From the NCBI GenBank assembly GCA_036259835.1, contig DATABA010000011.1, positions 1 to 63,531 of the forward strand: a DNA stretch of 63,531 nt, written 5' to 3'. Below the pieces are notes generated by a model. That model was not told the DNA's origin and did not search any database. It worked only from the letters and a program-made list of their open reading frames with translations. Each line of letters opens with the position of its first letter. Within the stretch, counting starts at the first letter, position 1. The position numbers and the translations under genes were made by a program. Of this stretch, positions 48,841 through 57,476 are shown in pieces. Origin of the DNA: JALYGK01 sp036259835. GTDB lineage: Bacteria; Actinomycetota; UBA4738.

Positions 48841-49830
48841 ATGAGCGAAGACCACAACGTCCCGCAGCTCGCGCCGAGCCGACGAGGCTACGAGGTCTGG
48901 TTCCTGACCTTCACCGATCCGGGGTCGGGACGGGGGTACTGGATTCGTTCGACGTATCACGGCGGCTCTTCAGGGCAGCAGCACATGGCGTCCTGGTTCG
49001 CACAATTCGACCCGGTTGACCCCAGTTCGACCTTCGGTATTCATGCCGGCGCCAAGACGTGGGCTGTCACGGGCGAGCACTTCAACGTCGTCCTGGACGA
49101 AAACCAGATGGCGTCCGGCCACGCCGAGGGAACGGTGGCGGGCGGTGGTCACCAGGCTCGGTGGTCGCTGGATTGGAAGACCGGCGAGCCGACCTATCAC
49201 CTGCTTCCACCAGCGCTGTACCGAGGCCCGCTTCTTCCGACCAAGCCGCTTTCGCCCAACGTCGACACGGTGGTCTCCGGCTCTATCACCGTCGACGGCG
49301 AAACCACGCGCATCAACCCGGCCAGCGGCCAGCAGGGGCACCTTTACGGCAGCAGGCATGCCGAACGGTGGGCATGGGCGCACTGCAGTGACTTCGTGGA
49401 CGAGGACGCCGTCGTTCACGCCCTTACCGCGCAGGGCCGGAGAGGTCCTGTCCTGACCCCATTTCTCACGGTGATCGGGGTTCGGTGGCAGGGCCGGTGG
49501 ATTCGGTTCATGAAAGTCAATCGCCGCAGCGACTTCCGAACGATGGGAAGGTGGAACGTCGACGTCGGCAACCGGCGGTACCGCCTCAGCGGACGAATCG
49601 AAGCGCCCGTCCGCGCACTTCTGCGGGCCCGGTACGAAGATCCGAACGGGTCGCCACGTTTCTGCCATAACTCCGAGATTTCGTCATGCCGGTTGGCGCT
49701 GTTCGAACGGAAGGCTGGAGGTTTCGAGGAGGTAGCCCTTCTCGAATCGAGAGGAACGACGCACGCCGAGTGGACCGGACGAACTCCCGCGAACGTCGTG
49801 GAAAAGGAGTTCATCGAGGTGCCGGTATGA
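48841..49830 (+). CDS. Lipocalin-like beta-barrel protein of unknown function
   Basis: A 329-residue protein rich in aromatic beta strands (YEVWFLTFTDPGSGRGYWIRSTYH, HMASWFAQFD, RWSLDWKTGEPTYHLLPPALY, RWAWAHCSDFVD, YRLSGRIEAPVRALLRARYEDPNGSPRFCHNSE). The duplicated barrel pattern resembles CrtC/tocopherol cyclase-like or DUF2804-like proteins; this is a fold-level guess. No signal peptide. It is translationally coupled (4-bp overlap) to an acyl-CoA ligase, so a role with lipids or isoprenoids is plausible. Confidence 0.6.
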   Translation: MSEDHNVPQLAPSRRGYEVWFLTFTDPGSGRGYWIRSTYHGGSSGQQHMASWFAQFDPVDPSSTFGIHAGAKTWAVTGEHFNVVLDENQMASGHAEGTVAGGGHQARWSLDWKTGEPTYHLLPPALYRGPLLPTKPLSPNVDTVVSGSITVDGETTRINPASGQQGHLYGSRHAERWAWAHCSDFVDEDAVVHALTAQGRRGPVLTPFLTVIGVRWQGRWIRFMKVNRRSDFRTMGRWNVDVGNRRYRLSGRIEAPVRALLRARYEDPNGSPRFCHNSEISSCRLALFERKAGGFEEVALLESRGTTHAEWTGRTPANVVEKEFIEVPV

Positions 49831-51428
49831 ACGCCGCGGATCTTCTGCGAGACGCCGCAACGAAGTTCGGGACAAAGCCGGCGCTCATCTTCCACGGGGT
49901 CGAGATCGGGTTCTCGGAGCTCGACGAGCGGGTCGACCGCACGGCCGCCGCGCTGGCCCGGCTGGGAGCGATAAAGGGCGACCGCGTGGCGATCTTGGCA
50001 GGGAACGTGCCCGAGTTCGTCTACGCGCTGTACGGCACCATGCGAGCCGGCGCCGTGGCGTGCCCGCTCAACGTCATGCTGACGCCCGAGGAGACGGCGT
50101 ACATCCTGGCCGACGCCGGCGCAAAGTTGGCCGTCACGGATCTGCGTTCGCTTCCTGGACTGCTGTCCATTCGGGACCGGCTCGGAGACCTCCAAAACGT
50201 GTTCGTCATCGGAGGTCCGCCGGCTCCTCCCGGCACGGTGTCATTAGAGGAGGCATTGAACGTTCCGGGCGATTCACCGTCGGTTGAAACGGAACCTTCG
50301 GATCTCGCTGTGATCGCGTACACGGCCGGAACCACGGCCGACCCGAAAGGCGCAATGCTCACGCATGGCAACCTGCTGTCGAACCTGGACCAGATGTCCG
50401 CGGTGCCGGCCCTCGCCGAGGCGTCCGAAGATGTCGGCCTCTTGGCGCTGCCCCTGTTCCACAGCTACGCGTTGAACGTGATCCTCGGAATCACGATGAA
50501 GACCGGCGCCACAGCCGTGCTGGTGGAACGGTTCGATCCGCGAGAGACGCTCGAGCTGGTGAAGCGCCATGGAGTAACCGTCCTGTTCGGTGCGCCGCCC
50601 ATGTTTCAGGCGTGGCTTGCGATCGCCAACGCAGGGTATGAGGCCGACCTGTCTACCGTTCGTCTGGCGGTTTCGGGGGCCGCGCCGCTTTCGCCGGCCG
50701 TGCTGACGGCCTTCAAGGAGCGCTTCGGCGTCACGATCTGGGAGGGGTATGGGTTGACGGAGGCGGCGCCGGCCGTCACCACGAACGCGCTTGGACCTGA
50801 GGCAAAGCCGGGGTCGATTGGGCTTCCTCTTCCGGGCCTGGAAGTGCGCCTGGTCGACGAACACGGTGAGGACGTCGAGGAAGGCGATCCCGGCGAGTTG
50901 TTGGTTCGCGGGCCGAATGTCTTCTCCGGCTACTGGGGACGGCCTGAGGAGACCGCCCGCGTCATCGACGACGAGTGGTTGAGGACCGGCGACGTGGCCG
51001 TTCGCGACGAGGACGGCTACCTGTTCCTGGTGGACCGGAAGAAGGACCTGATCATCGTTTCGGGGTTCAACGTCTATCCGAACGAGGTGGAGGAAGCGAT
51101 CGAGAAGCACCCGAAGGTCGCCGAGGCAGCGGTGGTCGGCGTACCCGATGAGCGAACCGGGGAAGCGGTCGGAGCCTGGGTCGTACCGAAGCCCGGTGAA
51201 TCGGTCACCAGCGAAGAGATCGTGGATTTCCTCAATGGATACCTCGCCCGGTTCAAATGGCCGAAGGAAGTCCACGTCGTGGAGGAGCTCCCACACCACG
51301 TGACGGGCAAGGTTCTCCGGAGAACCCTTCGACAGGCGGGCGCCGCCCAAGGCGAGGAGCGGTCCGCCGGAGAGGACCTCGAGGAGGAGGAGGAGGAGGG
51401 CTTCGAGGCGGAAGGTCGCTCGGCGTGA
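49827..51428 (+). CDS. Long-chain fatty-acid/medium-chain acyl-CoA ligase (AMP-binding)
   Basis: A 533-residue ANL-superfamily enzyme: YTAGTTADPKGAMLTHGNL (P-loop-like A3; TAGTT in place of the usual TSGTT), YGLTEAAPAVTTN (A5), TGDVAVRDEDGYLFLVDRKKDLIIVSGFNVYPNEVE (A7-A8) and the catalytic Lys region TGKVLRRTLR (A10). It activates an acid to acyl-AMP and then the CoA thioester. ATG 49827 overlaps the previous stop. An acidic tail (GEDLEEEEEEGFEAEG) from a GAG-repeat stretch is unusual. The stop overlaps the next GTG. Confidence 0.92.
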   Translation: MNAADLLRDAATKFGTKPALIFHGVEIGFSELDERVDRTAAALARLGAIKGDRVAILAGNVPEFVYALYGTMRAGAVACPLNVMLTPEETAYILADAGAKLAVTDLRSLPGLLSIRDRLGDLQNVFVIGGPPAPPGTVSLEEALNVPGDSPSVETEPSDLAVIAYTAGTTADPKGAMLTHGNLLSNLDQMSAVPALAEASEDVGLLALPLFHSYALNVILGITMKTGATAVLVERFDPRETLELVKRHGVTVLFGAPPMFQAWLAIANAGYEADLSTVRLAVSGAAPLSPAVLTAFKERFGVTIWEGYGLTEAAPAVTTNALGPEAKPGSIGLPLPGLEVRLVDEHGEDVEEGDPGELLVRGPNVFSGYWGRPEETARVIDDEWLRTGDVAVRDEDGYLFLVDRKKDLIIVSGFNVYPNEVEEAIEKHPKVAEAAVVGVPDERTGEAVGAWVVPKPGESVTSEEIVDFLNGYLARFKWPKEVHVVEELPHHVTGKVLRRTLRQAGAAQGEERSAGEDLEEEEEEGFEAEGRSA

Positions 51429-52183
51429 TTGGAGCCGGCAGCGCCTGGCTGGCGATCTTTCCGTTCATCGCGTTCGCGGTTGCTCTCTACTTCGCCATCC
51501 AGCTGGCTCGGCGGTACGCGTCTCGGCGAAGGGAGTTCGAAGGCGTGTGGGCGATCGCGCTCATCATGTATGCCGTCGCGTCGCTCGCGATGTTTGCGGG
51601 TGTGATCGATACGTGGTCCCCGGCGGAATTCCGCGCGTACTGGCTGCTTGGGGCCGTCCTCAACGTGCCGTTTCTGTTCCTGGGTGAGGTCTATCTCCTG
51701 GCGAAACGCCGCTCCGTGGCACACGGGTTGTTCGCTGTGCTGCTTCTCGGGAGCGTGTTCGCCGCGTATCGAATCTTGACCGCGCCGCTGAATGAGCTCC
51801 GGCTCAACGACGCACTGCCCCTCGGCAAGGAGGTCTTCGGGGACAACTCGATTCCGTACCGCTTGGCCCAGTTTTACTCGTTCACCGCATACTTCTTATT
51901 GCTCGGCGGCCTCATGTGGTCGGCGTTGTCCATGGGTCGCCGCCCCGACCTCAGGAGTCGAACGGCGGGAGTCCTTCTGATCGCGGCGGGTGCAACGATC
52001 GTCGCCATCGGCTCGGGAATCGGAGCGGGCTTTCGGCTGGTCGCGCTGTTCTCCTTCAGCCTGGCGGCCGGCGTCGCCGTCATGTACTGGGGCTTCGTGA
52101 AAACCACGGCCCGCGGCGCTCACCGGGACCCAGTCGTGGCCCTGGAACCTCCGACGGGCGGCGAGGTTCCAACTTCCCCCTGA
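51425..52183 (+). CDS. Seven-helix membrane protein of unknown function
   Basis: About 252 residues with seven hydrophobic helices and short loops (IFPFIAFAVALYFAIQLARRY, GVWAIALIMYAVASLAMFAGV, AYWLLGAVLNVPFLFLGEVYLLAKRR...). The pattern of a fifth loop with PLGKEVFGDN and basic cytoplasmic ends is consistent with a sensor-like or heme-less 7TM module, but no family is recognised. GTG 51425 overlaps the ligase stop by 4 bp, so three genes (48841-52183) form one operon ended by a hairpin terminator. Confidence 0.75.
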   Translation: MIGAGSAWLAIFPFIAFAVALYFAIQLARRYASRRREFEGVWAIALIMYAVASLAMFAGVIDTWSPAEFRAYWLLGAVLNVPFLFLGEVYLLAKRRSVAHGLFAVLLLGSVFAAYRILTAPLNELRLNDALPLGKEVFGDNSIPYRLAQFYSFTAYFLLLGGLMWSALSMGRRPDLRSRTAGVLLIAAGATIVAIGSGIGAGFRLVALFSFSLAAGVAVMYWGFVKTTARGAHRDPVVALEPPTGGEVPTSP

Positions 52184-52190
52184 AAAGGCA

Positions 52191-52219
52191 GAGGAGGCCG
52201 CGGTGGGAGCGGCCTCCTC
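52191..52219 (+). terminator. Hairpin terminator after the ligase-membrane protein operon
   Basis: GAGGAGGCCGC (52191-52201) and GCGGCCTCCTC (52209-52219) form a perfect 11-bp stem with a 7-nt loop, 7 bp after the stop. No T-tract follows. It separates this operon from grx-rex-hem. Confidence 0.7.
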
Positions 52220-52349
52220 CATGACGAGCGCCGAGGCGATGACCGAGGCAACGCCTGACTCGGCGCACGTCTGCCGTGCAGAGAAGGGGGATCTTCTCCC
52301 TTCAGTCATCGGCTGGAGCAGCCCCGGAGTTCAGTGCGTTTTCGATCCG

Positions 52350-52355
52350 TACGAT
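52350..52355 (+). promoter_or_regulatory. -10 element of a probable leaderless promoter for grx-rex-hem
   Basis: TACGAT lies 7 nt before GTG 52363 with no Shine-Dalgarno. A nearby upstream hairpin (GAAGGG...CCCTTC, 52285-52305) may isolate it from upstream transcription. Confidence 0.4.
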
Positions 52356-52362
52356 TGGGCCC

Positions 52363-52605
52363 GTGGCGGAGCCGCTGGTCGTCATGTACTCCCGGAGGAC
52401 CTGTGGCCTGTGCGACAAGGCCCGGGCCGTGATCGACGCTGAGCGCGAACGGAGTCCGTTCGGATTCGAAGAGGTCTTCATCGACGGGGACGACGCCCTG
52501 GAGCGACACTACGGTCTCCGCGTTCCGGTGGTCATCGTCGATGGCCGGGAAGAGTTCGAGTTCGAGGTCGAACCGACGCGCTTCAACCACCTGGTCCGCC
52601 GGTAG
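52363..52605 (+). CDS. Glutaredoxin-like protein (DUF836)
   Basis: About 80 residues of a thioredoxin fold: VVMYSRRTCGLCDKARAVID with the CxxC active pair, VFIDGDDALERHYGLRVPVVIVDG with the cis-Pro, and a short C-terminal helix. DUF836 proteins commonly precede hemA or rex-hemA in actinobacteria (Rv0508 before hemA in Mycobacterium). A longer in-frame extension upstream is not conserved and contains the promoter. Probable thiol-disulfide function in haem or redox control; partner unknown. Confidence 0.85.
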   Translation: MAEPLVVMYSRRTCGLCDKARAVIDAERERSPFGFEEVFIDGDDALERHYGLRVPVVIVDGREEFEFEVEPTRFNHLVRR

Positions 52606-52607
52606 CC

Positions 52608-52646
52608 TTGTGCCTTTGTGATTTTCAGGCTGGTCGGCGCTAGAAT
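52608..52646 (+). promoter_or_regulatory. Candidate rex promoter with Rex half-sites
   Basis: TAGAAT at 52641-52646 is a good -10. TTGTGA at 52616-52621 falls near the -35 place and, together with TTGTGC at 52608-52613, matches half of a Rex operator. No complete palindrome is present, so autoregulation is only suggested. Confidence 0.35.
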
Positions 52647-52675
52647 GGCTTCGTGACCTGCACATACACGGCTCG

Positions 52676-53359
52676 ATGAACGATCGAGCCATTCCTGAGG
52701 CCACCGTCGGACGCCTCCCGGTCTACCTTCGAGCGCTGGTCGAGATGGCCGAGCAAGGCGCCACGACCGTTTCGTCGGGGGACCTGGCGGAGGCAGCCGG
52801 TGTCAACTCCGCCAAGGTTCGAAAGGACCTCTCATACCTCGGGTCCTACGGAACCCGGGGCGTCGGATACGACGTCGCCTATCTGATCCACCAGGTCCGC
52901 CGGGAGCTCGGCCTAACCCAGCACTGGCCGGTCGTGATAGCCGGGGCGGGAAATCTCGGCCACGCCCTGGCGAACTACAAGGGCTTCACGAAGCGCGGTT
53001 TCCGAGTGGTCGCCATGGTCGACGTGGCCGACGGCAAGGTCGGGGAGCGGGTGGGTTCGACGACGGTCGAGCACATCGACCGGCTCAGCGAGATCGTCCA
53101 ACGCGGCGAGGTCGCCATCGGCATCATCGCCACGCCCGCCGCCGCGGCCCAGGAGGTCGCCGACCGAATGGTGGCTGCCGGGATCCGTTCGATCCTCAAC
53201 TTCGCGCCCGCCGTGATCACGGTTCCGGCGGAGGTGTCACTCCGCAAGGTCGACCTCTCCATCGAGCTCCAGATCCTGGCTTACTACGAACAGCGAAAGG
53301 CGGCGCTGGAGGCAGTGGCCGGCGACCGCGCCGCGCTCGATCTGGTCGCAGCGAGATGA
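52676..53359 (+). CDS. rex: Redox-sensing transcriptional repressor Rex
   Basis: A 227-residue protein. Residues about 8-80 form the winged-helix domain (TVGRLPVYLRALVEMAEQGATTVSSGDLAEAAGVNSAKVRKDLSYLGSYGTRGVGYDV), and about 84-205 the Rossmann domain with GAGNLGHAL for NAD(H). A C-terminal helix swaps between subunits. Rex leaves DNA when NADH rises. A perfect Rex-type operator sits at the ATP synthase operon in this window. The hemA start follows 34 bp later, so rex is the second gene of the haem operon as in Streptomyces. Confidence 0.96.
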   Translation: MNDRAIPEATVGRLPVYLRALVEMAEQGATTVSSGDLAEAAGVNSAKVRKDLSYLGSYGTRGVGYDVAYLIHQVRRELGLTQHWPVVIAGAGNLGHALANYKGFTKRGFRVVAMVDVADGKVGERVGSTTVEHIDRLSEIVQRGEVAIGIIATPAAAAQEVADRMVAAGIRSILNFAPAVITVPAEVSLRKVDLSIELQILAYYEQRKAALEAVAGDRAALDLVAAR

Positions 53360-53393
53360 CCAACCGCCCTCCGCGCCCCACCCCCACGGCCTG

Positions 53394-54674
53394 ATGCCGA
53401 TCCTCGGCCTCGGCGTCTCGTATCGCCGTGCTCCCGTGGAGCTCCTTGAACGGCTCGCGTTCGCGAACGACGATTATCCGAAGGCCTATCGGCGGCTTCG
53501 GGAGCTGGACGCAGTCCGGGAAGCTGTCGTGCTCTCGACGTGCAACCGTGTCGAGGTGTTCGGGGACGTCACCTCCTATCACGCAGGGTTCCTGGACCTG
53601 AAACGGTTCCTTTCCGAGTCACGTGAAATCCCTTCCGAGGAGTTCGCAGATCCGCTGTACTCGCATTACGAGGACGATGCGGCCGAGCACCTGTTCGCCG
53701 TGGCGGCAGGAGTGGACTCCATGGTCCTCGGCGAGCCGCAGATCTTCGCCCAGGTTCGAGAGGCGTATCGAAGGGCAGAGTCCGAGGGTGCCACCGGGCC
53801 GGTGCTCGCTGCGCTGTTCCGTGGAGCGGTTCGGGCGGGTCGAAGGGTCCGCGCCGAAACCGGGATTGGCGCCGCGCCGTCCGGGTTCGTCCAGGCAGGG
53901 GCGGGCCTCGCCGAAAGCGAGCTCGGCGAGCTGTCGGGCAAAGCCGTTGCGGTCGTCGGGGCGGGAGCCATGGCGACGCTCGCCGCCAAGCACCTTGTGG
54001 AGAGACGGGTCGAATCGATCACCGTCTTGAGCCGAAATCCGGATCGAGCGGCGGCGTTGGCCGCAAAGGTTCATGGGACCGCGCTCCCGCTCACCGAGAT
54101 ACCGACCGCCGTGTCGGCCGTTGATCTCGTGGTGAGCTCCACCGGGGCGTCGGGGACCGTGATCGGCATCGAAGCTGTGCGTGAAGCGCTTCGGGCCCGC
54201 CGATCGGACCGCCCCTTGTTTGTCCTCGATCTCGCCGTTCCGAGGGACGTGGAACCCGAAGTGGGGCACCTTCCGGGCGTTCGGCTGGCCGACCTGGATG
54301 ACCTCCGCGATGCCGTGTCGGCTCGGAACGCAGGCGCGGCCGACGAGGTGGCTCGAGCACGGGAGATCATCGGCGAAGAGGTTCACCGGTTCACGTCCTG
54401 GAGGCGATCGGCGAAGCTCTCGCCCTTGATTCAGGCGCTTCGAGAGCACGGCGCGAGCATCGAGGCGGCCGAGCTGGCCCGCGTCGCCCCCAAGCTGGCG
54501 GACCTTTCTCCAAAGCAGCGTGAAGCTGTGGAGAGCCTGGCGCAGGGAATCGTGGCCAAGCTCCTTCACCAGCCCATCGTCACGATCAAGCAAAGGGCCG
54601 GCTCGGGGCCGGGAGAGAGCCTCGCGCAGACCGTCGCCGAGCTGTTCGGCCTCGACGTGCCGGAGAGCCGCTGA
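53394..54674 (+). CDS. hemA: Glutamyl-tRNA reductase
   Basis: A 426-residue V-shaped NADPH enzyme that reduces Glu-tRNA to glutamate-1-semialdehyde, the first step of C5 haem synthesis. Catalytic Cys50 is in STCNRVEVFG; GLGVSYRRAP is the N-terminal signature, VVGAGAMATLAAKHL the NADP site, and a helical dimerisation domain follows. ATG 53394 lacks a clear Shine-Dalgarno. The C5 route agrees with hemL at the far end of the window. Confidence 0.95.
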   Translation: MPILGLGVSYRRAPVELLERLAFANDDYPKAYRRLRELDAVREAVVLSTCNRVEVFGDVTSYHAGFLDLKRFLSESREIPSEEFADPLYSHYEDDAAEHLFAVAAGVDSMVLGEPQIFAQVREAYRRAESEGATGPVLAALFRGAVRAGRRVRAETGIGAAPSGFVQAGAGLAESELGELSGKAVAVVGAGAMATLAAKHLVERRVESITVLSRNPDRAAALAAKVHGTALPLTEIPTAVSAVDLVVSSTGASGTVIGIEAVREALRARRSDRPLFVLDLAVPRDVEPEVGHLPGVRLADLDDLRDAVSARNAGAADEVARAREIIGEEVHRFTSWRRSAKLSPLIQALREHGASIEAAELARVAPKLADLSPKQREAVESLAQGIVAKLLHQPIVTIKQRAGSGPGESLAQTVAELFGLDVPESR

Positions 54675-54717
54675 GGACTCGCCGGCCGCAGCTCGCGTAC
54701 GTCGAAGGTCCCTCCGA

Positions 54718-55617
54718 GTGAACGCTCGATTGAAGATCCGAATCGGAACCAGGCGCTCGCGCCTCGCGCTCGCCCAGACGCAAGAGGTGGTGGATCGCCT
54801 GGCAGCGCTCGGCCTGGGGACCGAGGTCGTTCCAATGGTCACGTCCGGCGACCGAGGAGCAGGCCCGGAGGGCGTCCCGGGCGGAGTCAAGGGCTTGTTC
54901 GTCAACGACATCGTCCGAGCGCTCCAGCAGGGTGAGATCGACGCCGCCGTCCACTCAGCGAAGGATCTGCCGGCGGATAACCCGACGGGCGTGGTGGTCG
55001 GAGCCGTTCCGGAGCGGGCCGCTCCCTTCGACGTGCTGGTGACCCGGAATGGGGAGTTGTCCGACGGCGCTGTGGTGGGGACTTCGAGCATCCGGCGGAA
55101 GGCCCAACTCCTTCGGGCCAGGCCGGAGCTGAAGATCGCGGACGTTCGCGGGAACGTCGACACGCGACTGCGAAAGCTCCAGATCGGCGATGTCGATGCC
55201 CTGATCCTCGCCGCCGCAGGGTTGGCGCGGCTTGGCCTTCGCCCTTCGGCGGCGCCGTTTCCGGTCGAGGAGATGGTTCCCGCACCGGGACAGGGGGCGC
55301 TTGCCGTCCAGGTCCGAGAAGAGGACGAGGTCACGCTTGAAGCAGTGCGAAAGCTCGAGCACCCGCGTTCGCGGCTCGCCTTCGACGCGGAGCGCGCCGT
55401 GGTGGTCCACGTCGGAGGGGATTGCTCCGTCCCGCTCGGCGCTTACGCCGAAGAGCGAGACGGCGCCATTCGACTGCTGGCGGTGGTGGTCCGTCCCGAC
55501 GGAAGTGACCTGGTGTGGGCTCAGGCGGAGGCATCCGATCCCCAGCAGGTCGGCCTCGAGGTGGCAGACATCCTGCTGGCTGAGGGCGCGGCGGAGATCT
55601 TGAAGGAAGGAACATGA
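54718..55617 (+). CDS. hemC: Porphobilinogen deaminase (hydroxymethylbilane synthase)
   Basis: A 299-residue enzyme that joins four porphobilinogens. Seen: IGTRRSRLALAQTQEVVDRL, GLFVNDIVRAL, AVHSAKDLP, GTSSIRRKAQL, and the dipyrromethane-cofactor Cys236 in VGGDCSVPLGAYA. GTG 54718 starts the conserved domain, 43 bp after hemA. It overlaps hemD as ATGA. Confidence 0.95.
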   Translation: MNARLKIRIGTRRSRLALAQTQEVVDRLAALGLGTEVVPMVTSGDRGAGPEGVPGGVKGLFVNDIVRALQQGEIDAAVHSAKDLPADNPTGVVVGAVPERAAPFDVLVTRNGELSDGAVVGTSSIRRKAQLLRARPELKIADVRGNVDTRLRKLQIGDVDALILAAAGLARLGLRPSAAPFPVEEMVPAPGQGALAVQVREEDEVTLEAVRKLEHPRSRLAFDAERAVVVHVGGDCSVPLGAYAEERDGAIRLLAVVVRPDGSDLVWAQAEASDPQQVGLEVADILLAEGAAEILKEGT

Positions 55618-56414
55618 TGCGTGCCCAGAGCCAGGCGAGACGCTCGCTGGAGGGCCGGCGGGTGATGGTTACTCGGGCCGCTACCGTGCGCGATCCGCTC
55701 GTGGACATGCTCGAGGCACGTGGCGCTCGGACCATTCGGGTTCCGGCCATCGTCCTGATCCCAGCGGACGACGTCCTGCTGGATGGCGTCATCGAAGAAC
55801 TGGCTGAGGGCCGGTTCGAATGGGTTCTCTTTACCAGCCGAATGGGTGCGGAGGTCGTCGCAAAGCGGCTGGCGGCGCGAGGGATGGACGGATCCGCAGT
55901 TCGGGCGTCGGTGGCCGCGGTTGGCGAAGGAACCGCCCGCGCCCTCGCCGAAGCCGGGATCCGGCCGACTCTCGTCCCCGACACGTTCACCACTCAAGCC
56001 CTCGCCCAGGCGATGCCGGCCGGTTCGGGTCGAGTTCTGCTCGCCCGCGCCGACATTGCCGGTGATGAGTTGGAAGCAGCGCTCGAGGCGCGCGGATGGA
56101 CTCCCGTTCGAGTCGCCGCGTACCGAACGGTGTTCCCGGGGCGTCTGCCGGCCGACGTGGTCCGGGACCTGAAGAACATCCGTTTGGATGCCGTCACGTT
56201 CACCAGCGCGTCGACCGTCGAGGGGCTTCGTCGGGCGCTCGGTTCGTGGCGGTCTCTTCCCGCCCCGCGCCCCAAGGTTGTGTGCATTGGTCCCGTCACC
56301 GCGTCTGCCGCCCGGAGGGAGGGGCTCGACGTCGACGCCATCGCCACCCCACATACAATCGAGGGGCTGGTCTCAGCGCTCGAAGCGATCTTCACGAGCC
56401 AGCGAGAGGAGTAG
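55614..56414 (+). CDS. hemD: Uroporphyrinogen-III synthase
   Basis: A 266-residue protein with the two-lobed HemD pattern: VMVTRAATVRDPLVDMLEARGA, FEWVLFTSRMGAEVVAKRL, VAAVGEGTARALAEAGI, DAVTFTSASTVEGLRRAL and VVCIGPVTASAARREGLDV. It inverts ring D and closes hydroxymethylbilane. It is the weakly conserved member of the set, but order and motifs agree. Not fused to a methyltransferase domain as happens in some actinobacteria. Confidence 0.92.
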   Translation: MMRAQSQARRSLEGRRVMVTRAATVRDPLVDMLEARGARTIRVPAIVLIPADDVLLDGVIEELAEGRFEWVLFTSRMGAEVVAKRLAARGMDGSAVRASVAAVGEGTARALAEAGIRPTLVPDTFTTQALAQAMPAGSGRVLLARADIAGDELEAALEARGWTPVRVAAYRTVFPGRLPADVVRDLKNIRLDAVTFTSASTVEGLRRALGSWRSLPAPRPKVVCIGPVTASAARREGLDVDAIATPHTIEGLVSALEAIFTSQREE

Positions 56415-56417
56415 GAA

Positions 56418-57395
56418 GTGGCCTATCCGCAGAGCCGGCCGCGGAGGATGCGGCGCACGGCGGCACTTCGATCGCTCATTCGGGAAACGGACCTCAGGCC
56501 TCGCCACTTCATCGCGCCGCTGTTCGTGAAGGACGGGATCGAGGAGCCGCTGACGATCTCATCGATGCCGGAGCAATTCCAGCACACTCTTGAATCGCTC
56601 CGAAAGGAAGCCCGTGAGATCGCGTCAAAGGGAGTTGGCGCGTTCGTCCTCTTCGGCATCCCGGAACGAAAGGATGCGGAGGGCTCGGAGGCGTGGAATC
56701 CGGACGGCATCGGCCAACGTGGGCTGCGGGCGCTTCGTGAGGAGCTCGGCGACGATCACGTCGTCATCGCCGACCTCTGCCTGGACGAGTACACCGACCA
56801 CGGGCACTGCGGCGTTCTGACCGACGACGGTACCGTCGACAATGACCGAACGGTCGGGCTTTACAAACGCATCGCCGTCGCGCAGGCGGAGGCGGGAGCC
56901 GACATGGTCGCCCCATCGGGGATGATGGACGGCCAGGTCGCCGCGATCAGGGAAGCGCTGGACGCGGCCGGCTTTTACGACACGGGGATCCTTGCCTACG
57001 CGGCGAAGTTCGCGTCGTCTTTCTACGGGCCGTTCCGTGAGGCCGCCGAGTGTGCGCCCCGGTTCGGCGATCGGTCCGGGTATCAGATGGATCCCTCGAA
57101 CAGCGACGAGGCGCTCCGGGAGATCAAGGCCGACATCGACGAGGGCGCCGACGTCGTCATGGTCAAGCCGGCGCTCCCGTACCTGGACATCATTCGTCGC
57201 GCAAAGACGGAAACGCGTTTCCCACTGGCGGCATACAACGTGAGCGGCGAGTACGCCATGCTGAAGGCCGCCGCGGCGAACGGGTGGTTGGACGGCCGCA
57301 AGGCGACGCTCGAGGCGCTGACGTCGATTCGGCGTGCGGGCGCGGATCTCATTCTCACGTACCACGCCAAGGAAGCGGCCGACTGGCTCGCCTAA
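56418..57395 (+). CDS. hemB: Delta-aminolevulinic acid dehydratase (porphobilinogen synthase)
   Basis: A 325-residue TIM barrel condensing two ALA. The catalytic Lys are in YAAKFASSFYGPF and MVKPALPYLDII. The metal site reads DLCLDEYTDHGHCG: Cys, Asp, Cys instead of the all-Cys zinc site (CxCx7C) or the Asp/Ala magnesium site, a mixed type also recalled in actinobacteria. GTG start with GAGGAG 3 bp after hemD. Last gene of the operon. Confidence 0.95.
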   Translation: MAYPQSRPRRMRRTAALRSLIRETDLRPRHFIAPLFVKDGIEEPLTISSMPEQFQHTLESLRKEAREIASKGVGAFVLFGIPERKDAEGSEAWNPDGIGQRGLRALREELGDDHVVIADLCLDEYTDHGHCGVLTDDGTVDNDRTVGLYKRIAVAQAEAGADMVAPSGMMDGQVAAIREALDAAGFYDTGILAYAAKFASSFYGPFREAAECAPRFGDRSGYQMDPSNSDEALREIKADIDEGADVVMVKPALPYLDIIRRAKTETRFPLAAYNVSGEYAMLKAAAANGWLDGRKATLEALTSIRRAGADLILTYHAKEAADWLA

Positions 57396-57476
57396 CGGCC
57401 ACGGACAAATCTCGGACGGACACGTTAGAGCAGCCCTCCACTCGGGGTATCGAGTAGTCCTGAACGGAGGCGGGCC

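Noticed and set aside
51376..51402. GAG/GGA repeat tract as a possible microsatellite or slipped-strand site
   Set aside because: It codes for the acidic tail of the acyl-CoA ligase in frame; too short and imperfect to argue phase variation.
53619..55334. 571-codon open frame on the minus strand
   Set aside because: It lies entirely antisense to hemA and hemC, both certain; it is Arg/Ser/Pro-rich without any domain, a usual artefact of high-GC codon bias.
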